From IMG/VR virus record IMGVR_UViG_3300049440_000057, positions 1 to 36,816 of that record: a stretch of 36,816 nucleotides of DNA, one strand, 5' to 3'. Positions 27,932-34,845 of the stretch are shown piece after piece. Below the pieces are notes generated by a model that worked only from the letters and a program-made list of their open reading frames with translations, had not been told where the DNA came from and did no database searches. Both the position numbers and the translations under genes were made by a program. Every line of letters starts with the position of its first letter. Positions within the stretch are counted from its first letter, which is position 1. This DNA is from a virus.

Positions 27932-29736
27932 GCGCCTTTCGCCAGTTGCTTCGATATGCGCTCCGTAGGCGTAAAGCCGGGGCTGGCCATCAGGTAAGCG
28001 TCTACGACGCGCCAGGGGATTGGGTCGCTGGCCTCCAGCTGATAAACACGGTCGCGGGACCGCCCCAAGCGCCTCCAGATGGCTCGTTTCTTGTATTGCC
28101 CAGCTTGCCCGCAATCCACATCGTATTTATTCGACCATGCGTGCCCGCCATCATCCGACCAGCTGAGCGTGGCTACGGGGTCGCGGGCCAATGCTTGTAA
28201 GTTCTGAGTAGTCGTCAAAAGTCCCGGCGTAGTGACGCCCAGCACCCAAACAGTCAGCCCCGTGCTGCTGTTCATCTGCAACTGCGGAGGATTAGCGCCA
28301 AGAGCTATCGCCGTGGTAGTCAAAAGTCCTGCAAGTGTTACTCCTAGCTGCCACGAGATTGTATTCGAGCCATCGTTTAGGATGATGGTCTGCGCTGGTC
28401 CTGTTACCGTGGCCGCGCTATGCAAATTCCCGGTATCGTCAACGGTGATTTGCCATAGATTCGCTCCAGAATCAGCCAGCGTGAAAGTAGTCGGAGAAAC
28501 AGTAAACCCTTGCAGCGGCGGCTGCGGCCCCAGCCCGGTCTCGAAATCCACCTGCAACTGGTGATGGAAAATCCATTCTTGTTCGCTGGAAATGTGCGGA
28601 GCACGGCGAATTCTGCGAATCGGGAAGCCGTCAAGGTCGTTATAGACGTTCGTGCTCATGCTATAGATACGCCCAACCGTGTAATCTCCTACGAGGTGCA
28701 TTCCGAAGTTATAGGTATGGAACCTGGCCCGGTGCGCGGTAAACTTTCCAGAATTGGCGTTCCAGAAGCCTCGCTGGTGCCACATGCCAGTTGAAACGTC
28801 ATAAACCCAAGTCGCATCCGCCGAAGGGAAGGTTAGGACATAGAACGTATGCCCGGCATCCTGATAGGCGTAAGCAATCGCGTCCGTCATGGTGGGGTAT
28901 TGTTGCCAGGCGTACTCGACGGCATGATTCGAGATTCGTTGAGGGCTGTAGCCTTGCGCCCGCCATGCAATTCCTGCTCCGCGCTCATCTCCGCCAAGCC
29001 AGAAAACTGAATTGTCGATCCTCGCTGCGCCCAGCGTAGCGATAGATCCTTGCTCAAGAAATGCTCCCGGTACGGGCTGAACCGGATTGAGCAAATCCCC
29101 GGAGTTGTACAGCACAATCGAACGTGTGCCGCCCCATAGCCACAATTCCCTATGGTCTGCCAGGGAACTGACTACGTTATCGGCAAAAAGAGATACCTGA
29201 CTGACGTTCCCAAGGTTCCAATTCGTCGCATCTTCAAGGTCTGAGAGCTGAAATTCGTTAGAGTTCTTGATAACGGCGATGAAAAACCCATCAATAAAAT
29301 GCACCGTAGCCCATGGGCCGGCTTGCATCGCCGGAGGCACCTGCACCAGCGTAAGCGCCTGCAAATCGAAGACATACCCGTTGCCGCCTGAAGCAATCAG
29401 CAGTTGCGAGGCTCCCGGTGCGCCGCCTACTACCATAGAAACCGACTGGCCGTCGTTTACCAGCCCCACATAAGGAACTTTTACCCCGCCAACCTTCAAT
29501 TCGTAGAGCGTAGTTCCTGAAATGGCCCATGCGCGCCCGTTGAACGATATTTCGCCACGGATCGGGTCATTGCCGAGGATGTAAACAGGTTTCAACCCGG
29601 GCGTTGGATAGAGCGCCATGCCTGACTTGCCCATGCCCGATTCAATGGATTCCGGCATCCAGTTCATGCACATCTGCGCATCGGCGTTTACCGATTGGCT
29701 CTGGTAGGAGGGGCCGACAAACCCGAAGCGTGCCAT
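27928..29736 (-). CDS. gp10-like tail hub / DNA stabilisation protein (602 aa)
   Basis: The first 400 residues match the P22 gp10 (phage_stabilise) beta-propeller family: NWMPESIESGMGKSGMALYP, LYPTPGLKPVY, WLGGDERG. The end has TLSWSDDGGHAWSNKYDVDC and RAIWRRLGRSRDRVYQLE, also conserved. Between them about 110 residues (about 408-517) look inserted, with two copies of a W-x-LGVT-x2-GLLTTT unit. P22 gp10 is about 470 aa. It caps the portal and holds the spikes. Confidence 0.88.
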   Translation of the reverse strand: MARFGFVGPSYQSQSVNADAQMCMNWMPESIESGMGKSGMALYPTPGLKPVYILGNDPIRGEISFNGRAWAISGTTLYELKVGGVKVPYVGLVNDGQSVSMVVGGAPGASQLLIASGGNGYVFDLQALTLVQVPPAMQAGPWATVHFIDGFFIAVIKNSNEFQLSDLEDATNWNLGNVSQVSLFADNVVSSLADHRELWLWGGTRSIVLYNSGDLLNPVQPVPGAFLEQGSIATLGAARIDNSVFWLGGDERGAGIAWRAQGYSPQRISNHAVEYAWQQYPTMTDAIAYAYQDAGHTFYVLTFPSADATWVYDVSTGMWHQRGFWNANSGKFTAHRARFHTYNFGMHLVGDYTVGRIYSMSTNVYNDLDGFPIRRIRRAPHISSEQEWIFHHQLQVDFETGLGPQPPLQGFTVSPTTFTLADSGANLWQITVDDTGNLHSAATVTGPAQTIILNDGSNTISWQLGVTLAGLLTTTAIALGANPPQLQMNSSTGLTVWVLGVTTPGLLTTTQNLQALARDPVATLSWSDDGGHAWSNKYDVDCGQAGQYKKRAIWRRLGRSRDRVYQLEASDPIPWRVVDAYLMASPGFTPTERISKQLAKGA

Positions 29737-30464
29737 CAGCGGCCTGCCGGGAGGTCAGTCAGCCAGTTGTAGACTCTGCCTCGTGGATTCACTACTGCCG
29801 GGTCTGCATAACTCAATGGCTGTGGCGCGTTGAGGCTCTTGATGAGCGCCTTGGTTGCAACAGCCTGCATAGCCACTTCGGGAGGTACTTGGCGTCCAAA
29901 TTCCGGTGCCAAATCAACTGCCAGGTTGTAACGAATCGCCTTGATATACGCCGGGGGAAATGTGACATCGGTCGTTAGGTTTGGAAATGTCTGAATTGCC
30001 GTCCATCCATAAATTCGTGTGTTAACCGGGACGGTTGGGATGCACCAGAAATTTAGGTTTCTTAGCGGATATGCGCCATCGTCATAGACTCTCTGCGGCA
30101 GTGTGGAATTGATGAGCTTGACGGGGATTAGCTCCTGCCATTGCTGGTCCGTTAGCATATCGAGGGGAAGTTCGAGCGGTTGCGCGGGGTTGTTAAGATT
30201 CACTATCGACATGCGCTCGATTCGCGCAGGCCGCGGCACATTGAAGTTTCCACCTGCCCCGAGGGTATAAGTCTGCTGGCCAGGTACGAGCGGAAACTCA
30301 TTGATGGTGATCGTGAAAATCATCATTCGCTCTGCTTGCCAGCTGTCAATCATTTGCTGGGCAATGAGCAAAGCGTCGGCAGCTTCAGGACCTGATGGAG
30401 TCTCGCCGCTTGCCAAGACTCCTATCAGCCGTAAACTGCTCGCAATGAGGTCTCCACCGGTCAC
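29736..30464 (-). CDS. gp4-like head-tail connector (242 aa)
   Basis: The N-terminal pattern LIASSLRLIGVLASGETPSG then IAQQMIDSWQAERMMIFTIT is typical of P22 gp4-type accessory proteins that bind the portal ring and close the filled head. The C-terminal helix AVATKALIKSLNAP fits. P22 gp4 is 166 aa, so this is longer. Stop and next start share TGATG-type overlap with the hub gene. Confidence 0.83.
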   Translation of the reverse strand: MTGGDLIASSLRLIGVLASGETPSGPEAADALLIAQQMIDSWQAERMMIFTITINEFPLVPGQQTYTLGAGGNFNVPRPARIERMSIVNLNNPAQPLELPLDMLTDQQWQELIPVKLINSTLPQRVYDDGAYPLRNLNFWCIPTVPVNTRIYGWTAIQTFPNLTTDVTFPPAYIKAIRYNLAVDLAPEFGRQVPPEVAMQAVATKALIKSLNAPQPLSYADPAVVNPRGRVYNWLTDLPAGR

Positions 30465-30733
30465 GCTACCTCAGTTGACTTCTGCGCAGGAGGTTGTAAC
30501 TCCCAACCTTCCTTGAGAATTTCCTTCTCTTCCTTGGCGTCTTTGATGGACTTCGTGACGTAGTAATGCTTTTCCGGGAAGCGCGAAGCTATCCCGGCAT
30601 CATTGGTCACGATTTTCTCGTAAGCCGGTGACTTCAAATCTCCCTTGCCTTCGCCTACATACTTGTAAGCGGCGCGAGGGTAATCACCGACATGCGGCTT
30701 GCGCAAATCTTCGAGATCGTGTTTCTGGTCCAT
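30461..30733 (-). CDS. Small head protein (90 aa)
   Basis: Begins MDQKHDLEDLRKPHVGDYPR and is rich in Lys and Glu, ending QPPAQKSTEVA. It is coupled to the genes on both sides. Similar short proteins lie between coat and connector in P22-like phages. No function known. Confidence 0.72.
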   Translation of the reverse strand: MDQKHDLEDLRKPHVGDYPRAAYKYVGEGKGDLKSPAYEKIVTNDAGIASRFPEKHYYVTKSIKDAKEEKEILKEGWELQPPAQKSTEVA

Positions 30734-30915
30734 TATTCCACCTTCTTTTCAGTGCCCGGCTCTGGGTTGAACTCGTTCGGATACGGCTGCGCCATATGGT
30801 CCTCGCGCTTCGAATCCGGCAATTTCACGGGATGGCTGGCCTTCTCGAACAAATGATCCTTGAGCTGGTGCGGCTGTACGACTCTTTCTCCGTGCGGGTG
30901 TGGATTGTGTGCCAT
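30733..30915 (-). CDS. Small His/Pro-rich protein (60 aa)
   Basis: Begins MAHNPHPHGERVVQPHQLKD, six His in 60 residues, ending NPEPGTEKKVE. AGGAG lies 5 nt before the ATG. It is coupled to its downstream neighbour. Function unknown; it lies in the head-assembly block. Confidence 0.72.
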   Translation of the reverse strand: MAHNPHPHGERVVQPHQLKDHLFEKASHPVKLPDSKREDHMAQPYPNEFNPEPGTEKKVE

Positions 30916-30925
30916 TGGTTCTCCT

Positions 30926-31417
30926 TTACGTGGTTGGTTCTACCGTGTAATACACGGTGATGTGAGCAGTCCCGGTCCCCGCAGCAAAGTCGTTGGTAAT
31001 CTTGCTGATGACCATTGCCGCGTTCTCGTTCGTAGGCGGATTGGCGGCAGTGGAAGTTCCGCCAAAGAAGATAGTCTGCTGAGAACGCTGCCCGGCTGAC
31101 GGGCCAGTAAAGACGGTGTTGGCCGCCAAAGCTTGCGCCATCGTGCCCACGGCAAAAGACACTGCACCGCCAGCATCGGTATAGGCTGTCCCGCCAAGCA
31201 AACGAACGAGTACCGACATGGGAACAATCATCAAGCCCGGCCCCGGAGCGGGAATCAAGCTAATGGAGGCTGTCTTGATGGTGAGGATTTGCGCAGAAGT
31301 CAGAAAAATATCGGCACGCAGAGGAGTGTAGAACGTGCTCTGAATCTGCAACTGCGTGTCCGGCAGGTAAGCCCCGTACTTGCTGAGTGCTGCTGGTATG
31401 GTTACAGCGGTTGCCAT
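30926..31417 (-). CDS. Head decoration or capsid-associated protein (163 aa)
   Basis: Begins MATAVTIPAALSKYGAYLPD and is beta-rich (Thr/Ala/Ile), with TASISLIPAPGPGLMIVPMS. It lies two genes after coat, a usual place for decoration or head-completion proteins. No Cys, no signal peptide. Confidence 0.7.
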   Translation of the reverse strand: MATAVTIPAALSKYGAYLPDTQLQIQSTFYTPLRADIFLTSAQILTIKTASISLIPAPGPGLMIVPMSVLVRLLGGTAYTDAGGAVSFAVGTMAQALAANTVFTGPSAGQRSQQTIFFGGTSTAANPPTNENAAMVISKITNDFAAGTGTAHITVYYTVEPTT

Positions 31418-31465
31418 TCGTTGCTCCTTAAAAGTGGGGCGGAATCCGCCGCCCCTCGGAAGGAG

Positions 31466-32053
31466 TTAAGCCAAACGAGACGGATGCCACTTGCCGCTGC
31501 CCTGATCGAAAACAAAGGTCACGGCAGATGCGGCAGTGGTAGAAGTCCCGGCTACGGCTACATTGCCCGTCGCATCCCAAGTCAATCCGGCGCCGGAGCC
31601 ATCAAAAACAATCGTCACTTGCCCACCTTCGATGCTGCCGGGAACAGGGTTGATTGTCTTTACGATAGTGGTGCCGGTCATGTGGAAGTATGGGCCGGTT
31701 GGCGTGATGGTGTTGGCGCTGACAACAGGGGCTGACCATCCGATGGTATTCGGATAGAAGTCCTGTTGCGCTTTGACGGAGATAGGCAGTCCTGCGAAAT
31801 CAGCAGGCAATCCGGAAACGACCGGGCAAGATGCGCCGTGGGCCGAAGCCGGGCTGCCATTGAATCCACGCAGGACAGAAACCACCAACCCATTGACGCC
31901 GGTGACTTGCATGTATTCTTGTTCTACAAGCAAGTAAGTGATGCCAACGCCGGTTGTGAAGTTGGGAGCCGTAATGCCCGTCACCGAGCCTACGGCAAAG
32001 GAAGTATCGCCTGCCAGAACTGCTGCGGTTAGAGTAGTCGCGTTAAGAGCCAT
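31466..32053 (-). CDS. Head fibre/decoration-like protein (195 aa)
   Basis: Begins MALNATTLTAAVLAGDTSFA, then LLVEQEYMQVTGVNGLVVSV and LRGFNGSPASAHGASCPVVS, a pattern common in proteins encoded next to coat genes in podoviruses. Low-complexity Thr/Ala/Gly beta segments follow. AGGGAGG precedes the ATG. Probably on the outer capsid; not proven. Confidence 0.75.
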   Translation of the reverse strand: MALNATTLTAAVLAGDTSFAVGSVTGITAPNFTTGVGITYLLVEQEYMQVTGVNGLVVSVLRGFNGSPASAHGASCPVVSGLPADFAGLPISVKAQQDFYPNTIGWSAPVVSANTITPTGPYFHMTGTTIVKTINPVPGSIEGGQVTIVFDGSGAGLTWDATGNVAVAGTSTTAASAVTFVFDQGSGKWHPSRLA

Positions 32054-32065
32054 GTCATTCCTCCC

Positions 32066-33295
32066 TTAGCTCGCTACCCGGCAAGCAAGCTCGGGATAAA
32101 GCGTTGTCCAGCCATACAAAACGTCTGTTCTGGTCGGGAAACGGTCGGTGTTGATGTCATAAGCGCGTACCAGGCGGATAGAAATGCCCAGTTGCTTGTC
32201 TGCCACGCGAGCGGCCATGTCTACTCCACCCGGCAGAGGAAGGTCCGCGCAACCCATTGCAAAGGCATCCTTGTGGAAAGCCAGTGCTTGCGGGCTGGAG
32301 ACATTCGCTGCGGCAAGGCCACCAAGTACGTTGATGGTCGCGCCGTTCTGTGGGAAGGCAGTTACGTTCTGGAAAGGTCCGCTGGTTATGGCCGAAGGAG
32401 ACACGGAAACAGTCATTGCGCCGCCGCCCGTCGCCGTCGCATTGGCCAGCACTACGAACTGCCGTAGTGCGCCAGTGGATTGCTTCGATTGCGGGTTGAC
32501 AGCAAAACAGCCGGTAGCTCCGGAACCAATCGTGAACACATTGCCCTTGAGCAAGGTCGAGGTGGTCACAGTCCAGTTGCCGGTCACGAATGAACTAGCC
32601 GTTGAGCCTGCCAGCGTAAAGGTGGGCTGAAGAATCCCGTAATTGCCCATTACGTTGGTGCCAACGTTCTGGTCCATGGACCACTTCATGCCTATGCTGC
32701 GGCCCATCGTGCCCTCTTCGTATTGCCGGGCAATTTCAGTGGATTCCTGAAACAAGCCCTTGAGAGTGTCGATGATGGTTGCTTGCATGGCGGGGGAAAT
32801 GACCATGGAACGCAAATTGTCGCGCGGAGCCGCTTCCTCATCGAGCCTCTGGCCAGCTTGAAGATAGGTCAAAAGCGCGTTGGGGACGGTGCCGGGCACG
32901 CCAATCGTGTTGAAAACGTTCAGATATTGCTGCATCCCGTCGAAGTCGATATGGTTGGCAATGTTGGCGATGGCCGGACGTACAAAGCGGTCGCTGAAAT
33001 CGTCAATCGACAGCGCAAGGTCTTGCGAGGTAAAAGCAATGTCAACACCTTGCTGGGTGGTCAAAACGAGAGGTACCTGAGTCTCGGTCGCATCCTCAAT
33101 CGACAGACCTTGACCCGTGCGGCCTGCATAACGAGCAGGCTTACGGATGTTCAGGACTGTGCCGATTTTAGCGCCAGCTCTGCCGAAAGAATCGTCAAAG
33201 TCGCGCCGAACGTATTTGGTGAAGGTGAGGTTGTTTTCGAGAACTCGCAGGGCCTCTCTTGTAATCATGCTGATGGTTAAGAGAGTATTTGCCAA
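32066..33295 (-). CDS. Major capsid protein (P22 coat-like)
   Basis: The 409-aa protein starts at TTG 33295 behind AAAGGAG at 7 nt. LTFTKYVRRDFDDSF and GTVLNIRKPARYAGRTGQGL, with IDDFSDRFVRPAIANIANHI, are characteristic of the P22 coat family (PF11651-like, HK97 fold). P22 gp5 is 430 aa. It is the main shell subunit and assembles with the scaffold encoded upstream. Its leader carries an 11-bp inverted repeat. Confidence 0.93.
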   Translation of the reverse strand: MANTLLTISMITREALRVLENNLTFTKYVRRDFDDSFGRAGAKIGTVLNIRKPARYAGRTGQGLSIEDATETQVPLVLTTQQGVDIAFTSQDLALSIDDFSDRFVRPAIANIANHIDFDGMQQYLNVFNTIGVPGTVPNALLTYLQAGQRLDEEAAPRDNLRSMVISPAMQATIIDTLKGLFQESTEIARQYEEGTMGRSIGMKWSMDQNVGTNVMGNYGILQPTFTLAGSTASSFVTGNWTVTTSTLLKGNVFTIGSGATGCFAVNPQSKQSTGALRQFVVLANATATGGGAMTVSVSPSAITSGPFQNVTAFPQNGATINVLGGLAAANVSSPQALAFHKDAFAMGCADLPLPGGVDMAARVADKQLGISIRLVRAYDINTDRFPTRTDVLYGWTTLYPELACRVAS

Positions 33296-33315
33296 GAGAT
33301 AGCTCCTTTGTCAGA

Positions 33316-33353
33316 TTTTTTGACTTTAAGTTTTTCGGGAGCAAGTCAAAAAA
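33316..33353 (-). promoter_or_regulatory. Inverted repeat in the coat-protein leader
   Basis: TTTTTTGACTT (33316-33326) and AAGTCAAAAAA (33343-33353) are perfect inverted copies 16 nt apart. On the minus strand the stem lies just before the coat ribosome site. Together with the direct repeats it fills the 105-bp gap 33296-33400. Confidence 0.6.
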
Positions 33354-33403
33354 GGTGACTAGAAGCCTTGATACCAGAGAGCAAAGTCAAAAACAGGTGA
33401 CTA
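33344..33403. repeat. Two near-identical direct repeats next to the GIY-YIG-like gene
   Basis: agtcaaaaaaggtgacta (33344-33361) and agtcaaaaacaggtgacta (33385-33403) differ by one extra base. The second contains the stop codon of the nuclease-like gene, so they may mark the edge of the inserted segment. Confidence 0.65.
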
Positions 33404-33868
33404 AGAGCCTAAAACTTTTTCCACGTTAAGAGATTGCAGAAGAGATTCTAATTCCGCTACACGCTCTTCCGCTTTGCAAGCTCTCGCCGTTAACCTGCTT
33501 ATATGTTTTCTTCCTTTTTCACTGGCGAAATACTGTTTCAAATGTTGTATGGAATCTTTCTCAATGTTGGCAAATGTCTGTTTCACTTGAGCATAATCAA
33601 ATCCCATTGCGTTGATTTCCGCAATCACTTTTGGCAATTCTTGGCCTTTGAATAGGAACCATTCCCCATTTATTTTGTGTTTCTCAAATCTTTCATGCAG
33701 TTCCTTTTCAAGTTTGTAGTGGTCCGTCGCTTTCCATACTGCTATTACTTCTACTCGGAATGGGAGCAATATTCCCAATTCGGAAACACGGATACTGGCA
33801 TTTTTTGAAAGTCCTATCTTGTACCAATTAAAAAGATGAGAGCCGATTAGATAAACATGGCCAGCCAT
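33401..33868 (-). CDS. GIY-YIG-like (T5orf172/MUG113) protein (155 aa)
   Basis: VYLIGSHLFNWYKIGLSKNA-SIRVSEL is the T5orf172/MUG113 variant of the GIY-YIG nuclease fold, with the VYLI strand and YKIGxSxxxxxR. A later HERFEKHKINGEWF matches too. It sits between scaffold and coat genes where no such gene is needed, and is clearly A/T-richer than its neighbours, so it is a probable mobile insertion. Catalysis is not certain. Confidence 0.85.
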   Translation of the reverse strand: MAGHVYLIGSHLFNWYKIGLSKNASIRVSELGILLPFRVEVIAVWKATDHYKLEKELHERFEKHKINGEWFLFKGQELPKVIAEINAMGFDYAQVKQTFANIEKDSIQHLKQYFASEKGRKHISRLTARACKAEERVAELESLLQSLNVEKVLGS

Positions 33869-33900
33869 GATGCACTATTTACTCCTAAAAAATCCGTTTG

Positions 33901-34845
33901 TCAACGCCTAAATCGCGCTTTTGCCTGTTCGTCGCGCAATTTCCGCCAATCGGCATAGGGAATATCAGGGTCGGCGAGTGATGCCGCGGATTTTGTGCTG
34001 TGGCCGCTCAAGCCCTTAATCGGCGGAGGCGCTGAACTGACAGGCAGCTTGTCCGGGCCAACCTTGCGAGCATTGACAGGTTCTTCGGTGCCCCTCGAAA
34101 CGTCCATCATAACCATTGTCTTTATGCTTCCTAATTCTAGGAGCATGTCCGCTATCGTCATTTTTCGTAATTCTTTGGCAATATCTGGATTTTTTGCAAG
34201 ATACAACATGACCCGAGGAGCCGCTTCCTTGCTCATTCTCTTTATAGTTTCGGAAGCTACTTGGCTTACTTCAACCTTGCTTTCAGAAATTATTTCATCA
34301 AAATCTGTGTTTATTTTTCCGTACTCCTCGCAAGCGGAAGTAAAATCCTCTTCTCGCTTTTGGTTCGCTTTTTGTTGAGCAAGTTTTTGAGCTTTAGCTT
34401 CTTGCGCGAGTACTTCTTGCCTGATTTCCCAGCGGGTTTGCGCTTTAATCCACTTCTCGTAGGTGTCGAACTTGTCTTGTGTTGGCTCGGGGTCGGCAGA
34501 CTCGGCAGGCTCAGGTTGCTCAGTTGCGGCGGGAACAGGTTCCACAGCAGGCTTAGCTTTGCGTGCTTCGGCAAGCTCAAGTTCAAGTGCCGAGGCACGT
34601 TGTTCGGCTGATTTAGCCCTGTCTGCCAATGCGGTCTTTTCTGCAGTGAGTTTCCCGATGCGTTTTTTATAAGGGTCTTTTGCAGTCGGTTCGTTGGCAT
34701 CATTCGGTTCCTCGTTGTCTACCTGCTTGTCGCCCTTGGCGGAGGTTTGCTCCAGTTCCGCCTCTTCCGGCTCCTGCACTGTGCCGGCAGCCTGATTCAC
34801 CTGCTCTTGCGTGTCTGTCGTCGAGGCTACTTGCACGTCACCCAT
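33901..34845 (-). CDS. Scaffolding protein (314 aa)
   Basis: The start is MGDVQVASTTDTQEQVNQAA, overlapping the portal stop; the longer frame is a portal shadow. Acidic and Glu/Ala/Lys-rich with extended helices (LTAEKTALADRAKSAEQRAS), it resembles P22 gp8 (303 aa). The Arg/Lys-rich C-terminus WRKLRDEQAKARFRR fits the coat-binding end. It is needed for prohead assembly and is then released. Confidence 0.88.
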   Translation of the reverse strand: MGDVQVASTTDTQEQVNQAAGTVQEPEEAELEQTSAKGDKQVDNEEPNDANEPTAKDPYKKRIGKLTAEKTALADRAKSAEQRASALELELAEARKAKPAVEPVPAATEQPEPAESADPEPTQDKFDTYEKWIKAQTRWEIRQEVLAQEAKAQKLAQQKANQKREEDFTSACEEYGKINTDFDEIISESKVEVSQVASETIKRMSKEAAPRVMLYLAKNPDIAKELRKMTIADMLLELGSIKTMVMMDVSRGTEEPVNARKVGPDKLPVSSAPPPIKGLSGHSTKSAASLADPDIPYADWRKLRDEQAKARFRR

